DNA of 64,000 nt, taken from positions 62,001 to 126,000 of the IMG/VR virus record IMGVR_UViG_3300005537_000002; one strand, 5' to 3'. This DNA is from a virus. Under the pieces are notes generated by a model that saw only the letters and a list, made by a program, of their open reading frames with translations, ran no database searches and was not told the origin of the DNA. The translations under genes and the position numbers were made by a program. Below are positions 15,217-23,548 of this stretch, one piece after another; the first letter of the stretch is position 1, and every line of letters begins with the position of its first letter.

Positions 15217-15750
15217 ATGACGACTAAGTATTGTTGCGGATGTCAAAAATGGCTGTCGCTACATGAGTTTGGTAAAGACAAGTCGACTAAGGATGGTCTC
15301 AACGCTAAGTGTAAGGCTTGCATCAATGCTAGAGCCGCAATCAGCCGTGCGAAGCAGACTAGCGAGCAGTATGAGAGAGCGTCAGAGTACCAGAAGCAGT
15401 ACTATCGAGACCACCGAGAGCTGTTAGTAGCACAGGCTGCTATGCGTCGGGAGACACAGCGAGAGCATATACGGGCGATTGACAAGAGGTCTCGCTTAAA
15501 GCATAGGGCGAGCACGCAAGCTAGTACGTCTGCGTACCAGGCACGTCTGAGAGGTCAGTACGTAGCTCCGGTCTCATTGGACGTACTGTACGCTAGAGAC
15601 AAAGGAGTCTGTGCTTTATGTGGGGAGCCAGTCAACCGGTCAGAAGCCTCTATCGACCACATCGTACCCCTGTCGGAAGGTGGCTTACACGGTCCAGATA
15701 ACGTACAACTCGCCCATCGCAGTTGTAATTCTCGAAAGCAAAACGGTTAA
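15217..15750 (+). CDS. HNH endonuclease with N-terminal zinc finger
   Basis: The protein starts MTTKYCCGCQKWL, and its first 35 residues hold CCGC...CKAC, a treble-clef-like zinc finger followed by a basic helical region. The C-terminal 55 residues are a complete HNH motif: VCALCGEPV, SIDHIVPLSEGG and LAHRSCNSRKQ. It is most likely a homing endonuclease, though a methyltransferase-linked nuclease is possible given the gene just upstream. The ATG follows AGGAGC. Promoter 15783 begins after its stop. Confidence 0.85.
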   Translation: MTTKYCCGCQKWLSLHEFGKDKSTKDGLNAKCKACINARAAISRAKQTSEQYERASEYQKQYYRDHRELLVAQAAMRRETQREHIRAIDKRSRLKHRASTQASTSAYQARLRGQYVAPVSLDVLYARDKGVCALCGEPVNRSEASIDHIVPLSEGGLHGPDNVQLAHRSCNSRKQNG

Positions 15751-15782
15751 ATATGTATTAGTGGGCACCCATTTTTGTGCTC

Positions 15783-15812
15783 TTGTAAAACACCATGTCG
15801 AACATTTATAAT
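15783..15812 (+). promoter_or_regulatory. Promoter TTGTAA-18-TATAAT
   Basis: TTGTAA at 15783-15788 and TATAAT at 15807-15812, with the family CTCTTG flank. It is expected to drive the zinc-ribbon gene and the polymerase locus. Confidence 0.8.
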
Positions 15813-15864
15813 ATATAATAAGAAGTAAATACTACTTCTTATGCGAACAGACCTTGGAGGTTAT

Positions 15865-16068
15865 ATGCATAGATGTGTAAAGTGCGGTGCAGGGGATGCA
15901 AAGTGGAATACGAAGAGAGGCTGGTGGTGTGAAGATTGCGTACTAGCCTACCAAGGCCCACTCGCAGACTTAGTTGAGGGCATCCACGTAGCTATCGAGC
16001 TACTAGAACCAGCTATCGAACGGGCTAAACGGAAGCTTACTTCTACGAGACGTCCGTACTTGAACTAA
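15865..16068 (+). CDS. Small zinc-ribbon protein, 67 aa
   Basis: The CVKCG...WWCEDC pattern in the first 25 residues makes a four-cysteine zinc ribbon, and the rest is a helical tail with basic residues at the end. The ATG at 15865 is chosen because TTGGAGG lies just upstream, though spacing is short. An in-frame ATG at 15841 has no ribosome site and lies very near the expected transcript start. Confidence 0.6.
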   Translation: MHRCVKCGAGDAKWNTKRGWWCEDCVLAYQGPLADLVEGIHVAIELLEPAIERAKRKLTSTRRPYLN

Positions 16069-16127
16069 GACCCTCACATACAACTGCATATTGCACCCCA
16101 GAAGTGCAGACAGAAAGGTGAACACCG

Positions 16128-16289
16128 ATGACTGTTACTGCAGACACTTCACAAAGGCACTCGCTGCTTATGCTGGCGAAGTGCTCCACTTGCGGACTCT
16201 GCGACCAAAACGACTTCAAACCCGTACATGGGTACGGCAACCCCAACGCAAGGGTCATTTCTAGATATAGAGGTGATCATGTTCTCTAA
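16128..16289 (+). pseudogene. Truncated duplicate of the 5' end of the UDG-polymerase gene
   Basis: ATG 16128, preceded by GAAAGGTG, opens a 53-codon frame. Residues 18-44 (AKCSTCGLCDQNDFKPV..GYGNPNARVI) match residues 20-46 of the polymerase at 16982 (KCSTCGLCNQNDFKPV..GYGNSGARVI). The match stops at ATTT near 16260. The frame then runs into the start of the HNH gene and ends at 16289. The DNA copies differ by roughly a quarter to a third of bases, so this is not a recent duplication. The best reading is that the original gene start was cut off when the HNH gene arrived with a replacement 5' end. Confidence 0.8.
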
Positions 16290-16988
16290 ACCTTGTACGA
16301 AGTGTAGCGCTCCCGAAAGGCAGAAGGGCCAGTCTCTATGCGTAACCTGTCAACGTGAGTACGAGAGGCTGTGGCGAGAGAAAAATAGAGAGAAGATTAA
16401 CCACCAATACAAACAGTGGCGTGCGAATATGACAGAAGGTCAGCGCGAACGTGAAAGAGAATCCGGTAGAAGAGGAGAAGCAAAAGTTCGACAGAAGTTA
16501 CTCGAATACAGACTAGAACACCCGTGCATCGATTGTGGAGAGACTAATCCTATATGTCTACACTTCGATCATGTAACCGGTGAAAAACGTATGGATATCA
16601 CCCACTTACGAACGTACGGGTGGCCAAGCGTAGAAAAGGAACTTCAAAAATGTGTAGTGCGATGTGGGAACTGTCACGTCAAAAGACACTTCCTAACTAA
16701 AGGTACTACAAAGTACGGACCTAGTAAACATCTCTCGAAAGCAGCGAACGCTAGGAGAGATGTGTTTAGGCGCTATCTCCAACTGTGGGGGTGTATAGAC
16801 TGCGGTTTACAAGATGTAGACTGTTTGGAGTTCGATCACGTCTTCGGAGAGAAGTTAGCAGACGTAAGTATACTAATCGACAACGATACCAAAACTGGGA
16901 GGCTACAGTCGACGAAATCGCTAAGTGCGAAGTAGTCTGCGTAAACTGCCACGCTAAACGTACTGAGAGTAGGGGGTATCAATGGTAG
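16279..16988 (+). pseudogene. Tandem-HNH endonuclease gene with a frameshift in the second HNH
   Basis: The ATG at 16279 follows AGAGGTG. The protein begins with a zinc finger (CTKC...CVTC) and a basic coiled region. A first HNH domain follows (HPCIDCG, LHFDHVTGEKR, VVRCGNCHVKR). A second homologous HNH starts WGCIDCG and LEFDHVFGEK. Near 16890 the frame changes: the original frame ends at 16935. The rest of the second HNH (WEATVDEIAKCEVVCVNCHAKR) continues one frame back and stops at 16988, overlapping the polymerase ATG by 7 bases. No good slippery heptamer is in frame, so I treat it as a real frameshift or a sequence error. The first HNH alone (218 aa) could still be active. Confidence 0.78.
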
Positions 16989-19900
16989 TAGAAACTTCAT
17001 GGGTGGGTTCAGCAGACAGAAGTCTGCTAGCACTATGCAAGTGCTCAACTTGTGGTCTATGCAATCAGAATGACTTCAAACCAGTAATGGGTTACGGAAA
17101 TAGTGGAGCTAGAGTTATATTCGTAGGGGAAGCAGCCGGCCGTAATGAACATATCCAGGGTATCCCGTTTGTAGGAGAGTCCGGTAGGCTCTTGACAGCT
17201 GTGCTCCAAAGGGTACAGCTGTCAGATGGAAGTTACCTGCAAAGAGATGACGTCTACCTTACGAACGCTTGTCTGTGTCGACCAGAAGACAATCGTACAC
17301 CGTCAGCTGCAGAAATCGTGGCTTGCAACGAGCGTTTGAAGGCGGAGATCAAATCTCTTCCTAACCGACACTTGATTGTAGTGTTGGGTAGTAGTGCGAT
17401 CAAGGCTGTAACTGGCAAGCACCAGAGTATGAACGCCATGCACGGTAAGATTGAGTGGAGTGCTGAGTTTCAGTGCTTCATTACGTATACGTGGCACCCA
17501 GCGTACATATTGAGGACTCCGAATGACTTTCCTGACCTTGACTACGTCATGAGTCAGATACCGAGCATTCTGGATACGCCTAAAGGGCCTATCCAATTTC
17601 AGCCGCCGAAGTATATCGTAGAAGACTCCATCGATATGGCGATTAAGCGATTGCTACACTTGCTTGATCACGTCGAAGGTGATGTCGCTTGTGACATCGA
17701 AACGACCAACTTGGAGTTAGCACAGCCAACTAACTTCATTCTCGAGATCGGCTTCTCTTGGGAGGATGGAAAGGCGTACATCTTACCTCACCACATCTTC
17801 AACGACAGTCAAGTGAAGGTAGTACTGATACGCTTCCTGGAAAAGAAGAGTGTGCGGTTTGTATACCACAACGGGATGTTCGACATTGCGTGGTTGCGCT
17901 ACAAGTTGGGAGCTAAACAGGCTTGGATTGGTGCGGACACGATGTTGATGTCTTCACTCTATGATCCAAGAGGTAGAGGCGGTGGAGAAGGAGATGAAGT
18001 GCAGGGGGTTGGAACGACACACGGCCTAAAGCCATTAAGCCGCAAACACTGTCAAGCACCAGCTTGGGAAGATGACATTCATGCGTACCTTCCGAATAAA
18101 GAAGCGAGCTTCGAACTCATACCGGCAGATGTCCGACAGAGGTATATGAGCTTCGACTTGGTGTACACGTTACGGCTCTTTAGGAGACTAACAGAGCTGT
18201 TAGAAAAGGAAGATCCCTCCGCTGAAGGTTACCCAACTCCACTTGAGTGCCACTACAATCTGCTCATACCCGCGGCTAACATGCTAGCGGACATTGAGTC
18301 TCACGGTATCCTCATCGACCGTAAGTACGTGGAGGAACTGAGAGACAAGATGGAAGAGCAGATGCGGGTCTCTAACGAGAAGATCCGAGAGGCCACTAAA
18401 GAATTCTTCAGACGAGACGGTCAAGAGATTACGTTACGTAAGTCGAGAGACGAAGAAGTAACCGAGCGTAAACGTAAGCTCGTAGGTACAGAAGTCCGGT
18501 GGAAAGCACGTAAGCGATATGACAAGTCAGCTAAGGCTTGGGTGCCGGACACTCCTGTACCGGACGGAGTGAGACAGCTGTACGAATACGAGTACATAAC
18601 TAGGGTAGTTAAGAGGTACTATGACGTTGTGCTTAGGGGTGAAGAAGCCGTTGAACACCTAGCGAACGAGTTCAACGTACGCTCTGCTTTACACTTACGA
18701 CACATTCTCTACGACCACTTAGGCTTACCGCCAGTTGAAGGTAAAGAAGTCACTGACAAAGATCAACTAGAACGATACAAGCATGCTCACCTCATTATTC
18801 CACTCATAATGGAATACAAGAACGTGAACCGGCTATATGGCATCTTCATCAAAGGGATGCTAGCTAGATTAGATCCGTATGACCGGTGTCACCCACGATT
18901 TAACATTCATGCAACTCGTACAGGACGATTGTCGAGTTCTAATCCTAATAGTCAGAACATCCCAAGGGATGGACTCATCAAACGTATGTTTACCGTTCCA
19001 AAGGGATACGTTTTTGTCGAAAGTGACTATAGCGGACTTGAGTTCACTGTCATTGCGTGGTACTGTAACGCTCACGTCAATCCAGCATTCCACGATCCGA
19101 CTTTAGCACAGGACGTAGCTGGCGATATCCACCAAGCCTTTGCTGAAGAAGCGTTCGCAGAGCTACTAGCGAAGATCCGAGCGAACAAACGTAGTCTATC
19201 GGCGCTCGAACAGATCATGCGTGAAGAAGTTATCATGACGGAGAAGCGCATCGAGCAGGAGCGAGATAAGCGAACCGATCCGGAGGAAGTAGCTTCACTA
19301 ATGCTGAAGCACGCACGCTTTATGGCAAAATTCTGTACCTTCGGCATTTTGTACGGACGTTCGGCTCACTCGCTAGCGTTTGATGATGATGGTATGCACG
19401 TCTCTCTCGAACAGGCTGAGGAGTACTTACGTAAGTTCTTCGCTAAGTATAATGGCTTGTACAGATTCTTGCAACAACAAACAAAGTACGCACTCGAACG
19501 TGGTTGGCAAGAGATGCCTAGCGGTAGACGAGCGAAGTATCCGTTCATCACTAGAGACAATCGGTCCCAAATTGAACGTCAGAGTTGGAACTCGCCTATT
19601 CAGGGAGGTGCAAGTGACATTTGCTTAGGGGCCTGTATAGACCTACAGAAAGAGCTAGTTGCTAGAGGTTGGGGTTACGTGCTCTTCATTGTACACGACG
19701 CTATCATGATGCAACTAAAAGAGGAGCATATGCATGAAGGTATTGCTCTTATGAAGTCGATCATGGAAGGAGTCACACAGAAACTAAAGTCGCCAGTTGA
19801 CTTTAGGGTTGAGACTAAAGTCGGTAAGAATTGGGGTGACGCAGTCGACATAGAAGTGGAGCACGAACTAGTACACCACCATACTAAAACTGCACACCAC

Positions 19901-20032
19901 GAGATTTCCAGTGACTGTTTCCAGTACGTGTTGTACACGTACACTGACAGCGAAACAGGCTTACCCAAAACGAAACGAGTCCCGCTATGTTCAGTACCGG
20001 TTGAAGACAGACAGGCAACTGTGCTAGCGTAA
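16982..20032 (+). CDS. Family-4 uracil-DNA glycosylase fused to family A DNA polymerase
   Basis: Residues 15-210 form a family-4 uracil-DNA glycosylase with four candidate Fe-S cysteines: the C24/C27 pair in CSTCGLC, one in CLCRP and one in VACNE. GEAAGRNE and a TWHPAYIL motif are also present. Residues 230-400 form a DEDD 3'-5' exonuclease starting CDIETTN (Asp238, Glu240), with FDLVYTLRL near its end. Residues 430-985 are a PolA polymerase: TGRLSSSNPNSQNIP, motif A ESDYSGLE (Asp682), motif B with Lys783 and YG, and motif C VHDA (His905, Asp906). It should be the replicative polymerase. SPO1-type phages have a similar UDG-like/PolA fusion. The ATG at 16982 follows TAGGGGG. The 5' end probably came with the HNH gene immediately upstream. 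Confidence 0.95.
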   Translation: MVVETSWVGSADRSLLALCKCSTCGLCNQNDFKPVMGYGNSGARVIFVGEAAGRNEHIQGIPFVGESGRLLTAVLQRVQLSDGSYLQRDDVYLTNACLCRPEDNRTPSAAEIVACNERLKAEIKSLPNRHLIVVLGSSAIKAVTGKHQSMNAMHGKIEWSAEFQCFITYTWHPAYILRTPNDFPDLDYVMSQIPSILDTPKGPIQFQPPKYIVEDSIDMAIKRLLHLLDHVEGDVACDIETTNLELAQPTNFILEIGFSWEDGKAYILPHHIFNDSQVKVVLIRFLEKKSVRFVYHNGMFDIAWLRYKLGAKQAWIGADTMLMSSLYDPRGRGGGEGDEVQGVGTTHGLKPLSRKHCQAPAWEDDIHAYLPNKEASFELIPADVRQRYMSFDLVYTLRLFRRLTELLEKEDPSAEGYPTPLECHYNLLIPAANMLADIESHGILIDRKYVEELRDKMEEQMRVSNEKIREATKEFFRRDGQEITLRKSRDEEVTERKRKLVGTEVRWKARKRYDKSAKAWVPDTPVPDGVRQLYEYEYITRVVKRYYDVVLRGEEAVEHLANEFNVRSALHLRHILYDHLGLPPVEGKEVTDKDQLERYKHAHLIIPLIMEYKNVNRLYGIFIKGMLARLDPYDRCHPRFNIHATRTGRLSSSNPNSQNIPRDGLIKRMFTVPKGYVFVESDYSGLEFTVIAWYCNAHVNPAFHDPTLAQDVAGDIHQAFAEEAFAELLAKIRANKRSLSALEQIMREEVIMTEKRIEQERDKRTDPEEVASLMLKHARFMAKFCTFGILYGRSAHSLAFDDDGMHVSLEQAEEYLRKFFAKYNGLYRFLQQQTKYALERGWQEMPSGRRAKYPFITRDNRSQIERQSWNSPIQGGASDICLGACIDLQKELVARGWGYVLFIVHDAIMMQLKEEHMHEGIALMKSIMEGVTQKLKSPVDFRVETKVGKNWGDAVDIEVEHELVHHHTKTAHHEISSDCFQYVLYTYTDSETGLPKTKRVPLCSVPVEDRQATVLA
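17193..17224. repeat. 10-bp perfect inverted repeat inside the polymerase gene
   Basis: TGACAGCTGT at 17193-17202 pairs with ACAGCTGTCA at 17215-17224 across a 12-base loop. It is one of the shorter members of the set of coding-region hairpins described in the findings. Confidence 0.7.
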
Positions 20033-20034
20033 TT

Positions 20035-20078
20035 CAAGTGGGCACCTAGTTTATAAACTAGGTGCCCACTTGTTTTTT
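20035..20078 (+). terminator. Strong terminator after the polymerase gene
   Basis: The sequence is a perfect 38-base palindrome (20035-20053 with 20054-20072) containing GTGGGCACCTAG. It is followed by TTTTTT at 20073-20078. The last three stem bases (TTG) and the T-run also form the -35 region of the next promoter. Confidence 0.9.
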
Positions 20079-20099
20079 GGTTATTAATTCATATATAAT
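20070..20099 (+). promoter_or_regulatory. Promoter TTGTTT-18-TATAAT, overlapping the terminator
   Basis: TTGTTT at 20070-20075 lies on the terminator stem end and T-run. TATAAT is at 20094-20099. Confidence 0.8.
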
Positions 20100-20148
20100 A
20101 TTATTAGAGGTAGAAAGTCATTTATATCGAGAAAGGTCAACAAAGACA

Positions 20149-20583
20149 GTGAATGCACGAGAATTTAGGGAGTCAGTTGAGGACCGCTTAGCGCGTTTGG
20201 AGAGAGCCGTGTATCAAGACGACATCGGAGCTCCGTTAGAGACAGATACACCAGCTTCAGAGTTAGAGCAGCGTGTAAAGGAGTTTATGGAGAGTTGTAC
20301 TGTTCGGTATCGACGTAATCCGGAGGAGCATAGTAAACGTCGGAGTGACACCATCATCCGACAGGATGGTTGGAGAGCGTTTATACAGTGGGCAACAGAG
20401 AACAATCATGACATCGTTACGACACTAGGCAAGAACACGTTCTATAAAGCCGTCGTGGCGTTGTATCACCTGCCGTTGATGACAACGTATAACAAAGACG
20501 CTTGGGCCGGTCGGCGCTTTAACCTCGAGGGTAAGAGTCTACTCGACCGGTCGCTCGCATCAACAGAAGGTGTGAGTGAGTAA
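20149..20583 (+). CDS. Protein with a primase-C-terminal-like winged helix
   Basis: The GTG at 20149 follows GAGAAAGG and lies downstream of the promoter; an earlier in-frame start at 20062 falls inside it. The 144-residue protein has a short N-terminal helical part and then VKEFMESC, IIRQDGWRAFIQWATENN, LGKNTFYKAVVAL and WAGRRFNL. This order resembles the C-terminal winged helix of D5-type phage primase-helicases, where it binds DNA. No ATPase or primase domain is present, so this is a free-standing version or a relic. The assignment is by pattern only. Confidence 0.5.
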   Translation: MNAREFRESVEDRLARLERAVYQDDIGAPLETDTPASELEQRVKEFMESCTVRYRRNPEEHSKRRSDTIIRQDGWRAFIQWATENNHDIVTTLGKNTFYKAVVALYHLPLMTTYNKDAWAGRRFNLEGKSLLDRSLASTEGVSE

Positions 20584-20585
20584 AC

Positions 20586-21074
20586 ATGGCAGAGTGGAAA
20601 ATTGCGTTCTCCGGTGGGGCTTCGCTACTACCATATCAAGAAGCGAGTGTAAGGGAGATCACTACGGAGATCTTAACTAAATTCCAATCTAAACTCCCGC
20701 CTGGCGTAGAAGTTCGGGTCATTACTGGAGCCTGTGTTGGCGTAGACGCTATCGTCGCTGAAATAGCGCACGGGGCCGGCTTCTACGTACACACTTTCCT
20801 ACCTGCTAACCGATCGAAAGTAGACCCTTACTGGAACCTACACTGTACGGAGCACACAGAAGTGGGTGACGGTCCTGAGCCGTACAGGCTACGTAACCAA
20901 GCTATGGTTGACGCTGCTGACTCGCTCATCGCCTTTCCATGCACCCCCGAACGTTGGCCTGGCGGTACACTAAGTCGAGAGGGGACTTGGATGACCGTTC
21001 GAATGGCAGACAAAGCAAACAAGATCGACCGCAAAGCATGCATATTCCCACTATGGAATATGCCTCAACAATAG
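20586..21074 (+). CDS. SLOG/YspA-like (DUF2493-type) nucleotide-binding protein
   Basis: The protein (162 aa) is a Rossmann-like SLOG domain. It starts KIAFSGG, then has VITGACVGVDAIVAEIA, VHTFLPANRSK, RNQAMVDAADSLIAFPC and PGGT. These match the YspA group of the DprA/LOG-related superfamily, which binds nucleotides or nucleotide-derived signals. Members occur widely in phages, with suggested roles in nucleotide signalling, but no fixed function. It follows the previous gene by two bases. Confidence 0.78.
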   Translation: MAEWKIAFSGGASLLPYQEASVREITTEILTKFQSKLPPGVEVRVITGACVGVDAIVAEIAHGAGFYVHTFLPANRSKVDPYWNLHCTEHTEVGDGPEPYRLRNQAMVDAADSLIAFPCTPERWPGGTLSREGTWMTVRMADKANKIDRKACIFPLWNMPQQ

Positions 21075-21090
21075 TAGAAAGGACTCAACA

Positions 21091-21585
21091 ATGCCCCTAA
21101 ACTTTAGGGATAAGGATACGGATATGTTGTACGTTCAAGTACCATCGCTAATCTTTTCCAACGACGGAAAGGGATATGAACATGCGAACATCCAATGGAG
21201 GGCCTTCGCAGTAGTAGTAAACTGCGAGAGTCGTCGCAGACTAGACTGGGTCAAAAAGAACATTTGTCAGTGGATTGCAGACAGTCTCACAAGAAACGAT
21301 GTCGTAATGACTTTCTGGCACGGAGAAGAGATACTCTTTGAAACGATCCTCCAAGCTTTCAGTACTCAGAGCCAACTCGAAGAGGGTAACGAAGCATCAT
21401 TCGACCCTGACACGGGTATATACAACGATCAGTGGGAAGATAGCTGGCACGTCTTTCAGTATCATATTCACGGTACAGAAACTCTTACCATAACTTTCGC
21501 TCCTCATTGGAGAGCGCCGAACTACCCATACGAAAGGCCCAAACGTGGAGATAGGACTATATACGACTGGTATACTCGATCTTAA
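21091..21585 (+). CDS. Hypothetical protein, 164 aa
   Basis: The ATG at 21091 is preceded by GAAAGG. The sequence is acidic and aromatic, with segments such as YEHANIQWRAFAVVVNCES and WHVFQYHIHGTETLTITF that suggest a compact alpha/beta fold. I do not recognise a family. It belongs to the operon from the promoter at 20070. Confidence 0.6.
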   Translation: MPLNFRDKDTDMLYVQVPSLIFSNDGKGYEHANIQWRAFAVVVNCESRRRLDWVKKNICQWIADSLTRNDVVMTFWHGEEILFETILQAFSTQSQLEEGNEASFDPDTGIYNDQWEDSWHVFQYHIHGTETLTITFAPHWRAPNYPYERPKRGDRTIYDWYTRS

Positions 21586-21595
21586 GGAGGTTCAC

Positions 21596-21874
21596 TTGAC
21601 TAGTGTCAAAAAGGTACGTAGACAGATTCGGGAGGACATGCTCTACGGTCTAGAACGTCTTTACGATAACAAACAGGTCTCGTATGAGGGTGACGACTTT
21701 GTGGTAGAACAGGGTACAGTTGACGGGGTAACAGGTAAGCCTAACATAGTATATTACAGTGGACCGTACGGAGCTTGGACGTGTAGACTAAACGATGGGA
21801 GGTTAGGCAAACTTATGCCATGTGACTCTATAGCGACGGCACTCGCTATGAAACCTCAGAAAGACGAAGTATGA
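21596..21874 (+). CDS. Hypothetical protein, 92 aa
   Basis: The TTG at 21596 sits 5 bases after AAGGAGG, a strong ribosome site. The start is basic (TSVKKVRRQIRED), the middle is beta-rich with glycine turns and the end is short and charged. No motif is recognised. Confidence 0.65.
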   Translation: MTSVKKVRRQIREDMLYGLERLYDNKQVSYEGDDFVVEQGTVDGVTGKPNIVYYSGPYGAWTCRLNDGRLGKLMPCDSIATALAMKPQKDEV

Positions 21875-21875
21875 C

Positions 21876-22451
21876 ATGCTAGAATCGATAGAGACAACAC
21901 ACAACGGTTTCAGATTTCGTTCCCGAAAGGAGGCCCGTTGGGCTGTGTTTTTCGACACAGCCCAAATACCTTTCCTCTATGAACCGGAGGGCTTCAAGCT
22001 ATCATTCGATGCTTCGCAGAAAGACTACAGTTTCACTGACTCTGACGACATAGAGGAAACTCTATGGTACTTACCCGACTTTTGGCTGCCGCAACAAGAC
22101 TGCTATTGGGAAGTAAAGGGGGTAGAACCCGCAAGAATGGAAAACATTCGTGCGAAGAGACTAGCTTACGGGTCAGGTAAAGATGTATTCATCAGCTTCG
22201 GTGACATATGGCTCCCAGAAGAAGGTACAAATACAGACTATTGTAGCGCTCACGTCTTCTTCGGTAGTGGAGGTTGGGACCTAGCATACTGGTGGTGCCA
22301 ATGCGACTATTGTGGCAAACTCCAACTACAGTTTGAGGGTCGAGTAGAGCGCTGCTCTTGTAAACAGACTGAACGTAGGCTTAAAGGAGGAGGTACAAAC
22401 TCCGATCGATTAGTAAGGGCCTATAAAGCAGCTCGTAGTGCTAGATTTTGA
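21876..22451 (+). CDS. Probable PD-(D/E)XK nuclease with C-terminal zinc site
   Basis: The 191-residue protein begins with FRSRKEARWAVFF (an early Arg/Glu helix common in phage PD-(D/E)XK proteins). It then has WYLPDFWLP and CYWEVKG: the Pro-Asp and Glu-x-Lys elements of the nuclease core, around residues 68-86. Near residues 145-170 four cysteines (CQCDYC...RCSC) could bind zinc. The family includes many phage restriction-fold proteins of unknown target. The intein-like LAGLIDADG gene follows and overlaps its end. Confidence 0.65.
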   Translation: MLESIETTHNGFRFRSRKEARWAVFFDTAQIPFLYEPEGFKLSFDASQKDYSFTDSDDIEETLWYLPDFWLPQQDCYWEVKGVEPARMENIRAKRLAYGSGKDVFISFGDIWLPEEGTNTDYCSAHVFFGSGGWDLAYWWCQCDYCGKLQLQFEGRVERCSCKQTERRLKGGGTNSDRLVRAYKAARSARF

Positions 22452-22462
22452 GGAGTTGGTTC

Positions 22463-23476
22463 GTGATTGCTACAAACACGTTAGTGTGGACGGATGCTAG
22501 CGTGAAAACGTTAGCGCAGTTGAGCGTTGGAGACAAGGTCGTTTCCAACGCTCAACTTAAGCAGGTTCGAACGGTCGAACGGACTGAAGTAGATAGGACG
22601 CTTACTATACGTGCAGCAGGTGTGCAGGATGTGTGTATGTCACTCGACCAGCAAGTGTATAGTCGTAAGCCTAAAGATGTCGAATGTACGTGGCGTATAG
22701 CGGCTGAGCTAGATACGGAAGATTTTATTTGGGTTCCTCGTCTGACAGCCACGTCTTGGAACACTGACTATCGAAGTGTTGCACTAACTCGAGAGCTTGC
22801 CAACGTTATTGGCTGGTACTTAGCTGTAGGAAATGCTATACCTAGCACAGGTATGGTGTACTGGAACTTTACTCGAGCAGAGGAGGAATACGCCGCACAA
22901 CTCATGTCAGACCTGCTAGTCGTGCGTGCATTCTTCGTTACGGAATCATCGCACAATAGAATCGGTATGCCTCGTATGCAGCACACGGGCATCAATGGCA
23001 TACTGGTTAAGTTCGGGAGTAAGCGTATGTCTGACTGGCTGAAACTGAACTTCGGCAACGCTTCGGCTAACAAACACATTCCTCCGTGGGTGTATAGAAC
23101 GTCTCCTAAGTTTATTGACCAACTGCTAGCCTCGTATTCGCATGCCGACGGTATTGCGGGTCGTGAGTGGCTAGTTAGCACAGTGTCAATTGACCTAGCT
23201 TACGGCTTGCAACGCTTGCTCAATAAACTTGGGAAGTGCATACGGGTCATCACTAAAGATAACACGTACGGGTACCCCACACTCCATCAATGGGAGTACG
23301 TACTGTACTACGGGTGGCATAGAAGGCAGTCTCAGAAATTCGTCGGCGCTTATAAAGACCACTTCGAGTGTGCTATAGAACGGATTACGCCCTCGAATAA
23401 ACGTATGGAGGTAGGGACTATCCACACTGTAGGCTCGCTACCCTACGCAGTTCCGTACTTAGTGATGCCTACTTGA
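22463..23476 (+). CDS. Splice-dead intein-like LAGLIDADG homing endonuclease
   Basis: The GTG at 22463 follows GAGGAG. Residues 1-90 look like the N-terminal Hint half of an intein (TNTLVWTDASVKTLAQLSVGDKV), but the first residue is not the splicing Cys and block B reads SLDQQVY without its His. Residues 100-250 carry two LAGLIDADG-like helices, ELANVIGWYLAVGNAI and QLLASYSHADGIAG. The C-terminus (TVGSLPYAVPYLVMPT) lacks the His-Asn end. It therefore looks like an intein whose endonuclease survives as a free-standing gene. A 14-bp perfect hairpin (22518-22557) lies inside the gene. The TVGSLPY string also occurs at the N-terminus of the methyltransferase at 14143. Confidence 0.68.
   Translation: MIATNTLVWTDASVKTLAQLSVGDKVVSNAQLKQVRTVERTEVDRTLTIRAAGVQDVCMSLDQQVYSRKPKDVECTWRIAAELDTEDFIWVPRLTATSWNTDYRSVALTRELANVIGWYLAVGNAIPSTGMVYWNFTRAEEEYAAQLMSDLLVVRAFFVTESSHNRIGMPRMQHTGINGILVKFGSKRMSDWLKLNFGNASANKHIPPWVYRTSPKFIDQLLASYSHADGIAGREWLVSTVSIDLAYGLQRLLNKLGKCIRVITKDNTYGYPTLHQWEYVLYYGWHRRQSQKFVGAYKDHFECAIERITPSNKRMEVGTIHTVGSLPYAVPYLVMPT
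22518..22557. repeat. 14-bp perfect inverted repeat inside the LAGLIDADG gene
   Basis: Arms 22518-22531 and 22544-22557 pair perfectly around a 12-base loop. The stem contains GAGCGTTGGA and its complement. Confidence 0.85.
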
Positions 23477-23501
23477 TTTTCCAAGCGCCATATATTATAA
23501 T
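23473..23501 (+). promoter_or_regulatory. Promoter TTGATT-17-TATAAT
   Basis: TTGATT at 23473-23478 overlaps the end of the LAGLIDADG gene and TATAAT is at 23496-23501. The leader to the GTG at 23549 is about 40 bases. Confidence 0.75.
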
Positions 23502-23548
23502 TAGTTTATATATAGTAGAAGGTTAGCACGCCTTCTGAAAGGAGCCAC

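Noticed and set aside
16870-16910. Programmed -1 frameshift in the HNH gene
   Set aside because: The CCAAAAC word near 16890 is not in the reading frame needed for -1 slippage, and no strong stem follows at the right distance.
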